Below are positions 13,301 to 13,520 of a stretch of DNA of 13,520 nucleotides, in pieces (position 1 is the stretch's first letter; the number at the start of each line of letters is the position of its first letter). The translations under genes were made by a program, and so were the position numbers. Source of the stretch: Faecalicoccus sp. (GTDB lineage Bacteria; Bacillota_I; Bacilli_A; Erysipelotrichales; Erysipelotrichaceae); contig JAGAWH010000044.1 of NCBI GenBank assembly GCA_017941505.1, positions 1-13,520 on the forward strand. The letters run 5' to 3'. The notes under the pieces were generated by a model, which ran no database searches, had not been told where the DNA came from, and saw only the letters and a program-made list of their open reading frames with translations.

Positions 13301-13520
13301 CTAAATAGCATCCATTTCAAGAAGTTGTATTTCTCTTTTTAAATCCGTGATTTTGTATCCAAGAATTTTTTCAAGATAAATAATGAAAAATTGTCTAACC
13401 ATTAACGTATCATGTTCCATACATTCAGTGCGGAGCCATGTAAAAGACTCAGAGATCCCATCTAGTTCACCAAAAATAAAAGCAAGTTTAGATTGACTAA
13501 TCTGAATTTCAATATTGGTA
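13301..13520 (-). CDS. 3' end of an unidentified gene, partial
   Basis: A minus-strand frame is open from the right edge of the window to tandem TAG stops (13303-13301 and 13300-13298). It encodes the last 72 residues of a protein, ending in EIQLLEMDAI. The visible part is rich in charged and hydrophobic residues and probably helical (FTWLRTECMEHDTLM, FFIIYLEKILGYKITDLKREI). No family is recognised and no signature motif is seen. It converges on the second secreted paralog, and the terminator at 13272-13295 lies between them. A real gene is favoured because the frame is uninterrupted and ends just before the terminator, but 72 codons are modest proof. Confidence 0.6.
   Translation of the reverse strand, partial: TNIEIQISQSKLAFIFGELDGISESFTWLRTECMEHDTLMVRQFFIIYLEKILGYKITDLKREIQLLEMDAI

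Overview
The window looks like chromosomal DNA of a low-to-moderate-GC Bacillota (Firmicutes). Most starts carry AGGAGG-type ribosome binding sites, several promoters are sigma-A-like, nearly every unit ends in an intrinsic terminator, and the gene families are typical of gut Firmicutes. An Erysipelotrichales or Lachnospirales host would fit, but nothing visible fixes the taxon. No rRNA, tRNA, CRISPR array or phage genes are seen.

Layout. (1) 1-135: the edge of an apparent IS3-type insertion sequence (start of a transposase OrfA-like gene, minus strand) with a strong hairpin plus T-tract. The hairpin sits just past the malQ stop codon and should end malQ transcription. (2) 160-1762: malQ (4-alpha-glucanotransferase) with a consensus promoter, minus strand. 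(3) 1804-3124: a two-gene unit of unknown function, a proline-rich repeat protein and a Cys-rich/zinc-ribbon protein with a His-rich tail. It is preceded by a direct repeat like an OmpR/PhoB-family operator. (4) 3226-5010: an AEC-family permease followed at once by a protein made of three copies of an unrecognised ~75-residue domain. It converges on a membrane-anchored GH25 muramidase gene (4996-5847), and both stop codons lie inside one perfect 26-bp palindrome. (5) 5870-9213: a PfoR-like/PTS_EIIC_2 membrane protein, an RpiR-family regulator and a Cof-type HAD phosphatase. All are on the plus strand, with a terminator after each; the set suggests sugar or sugar-phosphate handling. (6) 9284-11393, minus strand: the AmmeMemoRadiSam set, a Memo-AMMECR1 fusion and an overlapping radical SAM gene. 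(7) 11473-13295: two tandem paralogous secreted proteins of unknown function, one with a single copy and one with two copies of a ~150-residue domain bearing DxDxDG-type loops. Each has its own TTCAA/TATAAT promoter and UUCG-loop terminator. (8) 13301-13520: the 3' end of an unidentified minus-strand gene running off the window.

The best candidates for undescribed biology are the proline-rich/zinc-ribbon pair with its operator-like repeat, the duplicated secreted domain family, and the triple-repeat protein beside the AEC permease. The sugar-related units (malQ; PfoR-like/RpiR/HAD) are ordinary metabolism. The AmmeMemoRadiSam genes are a known but poorly understood conserved system.
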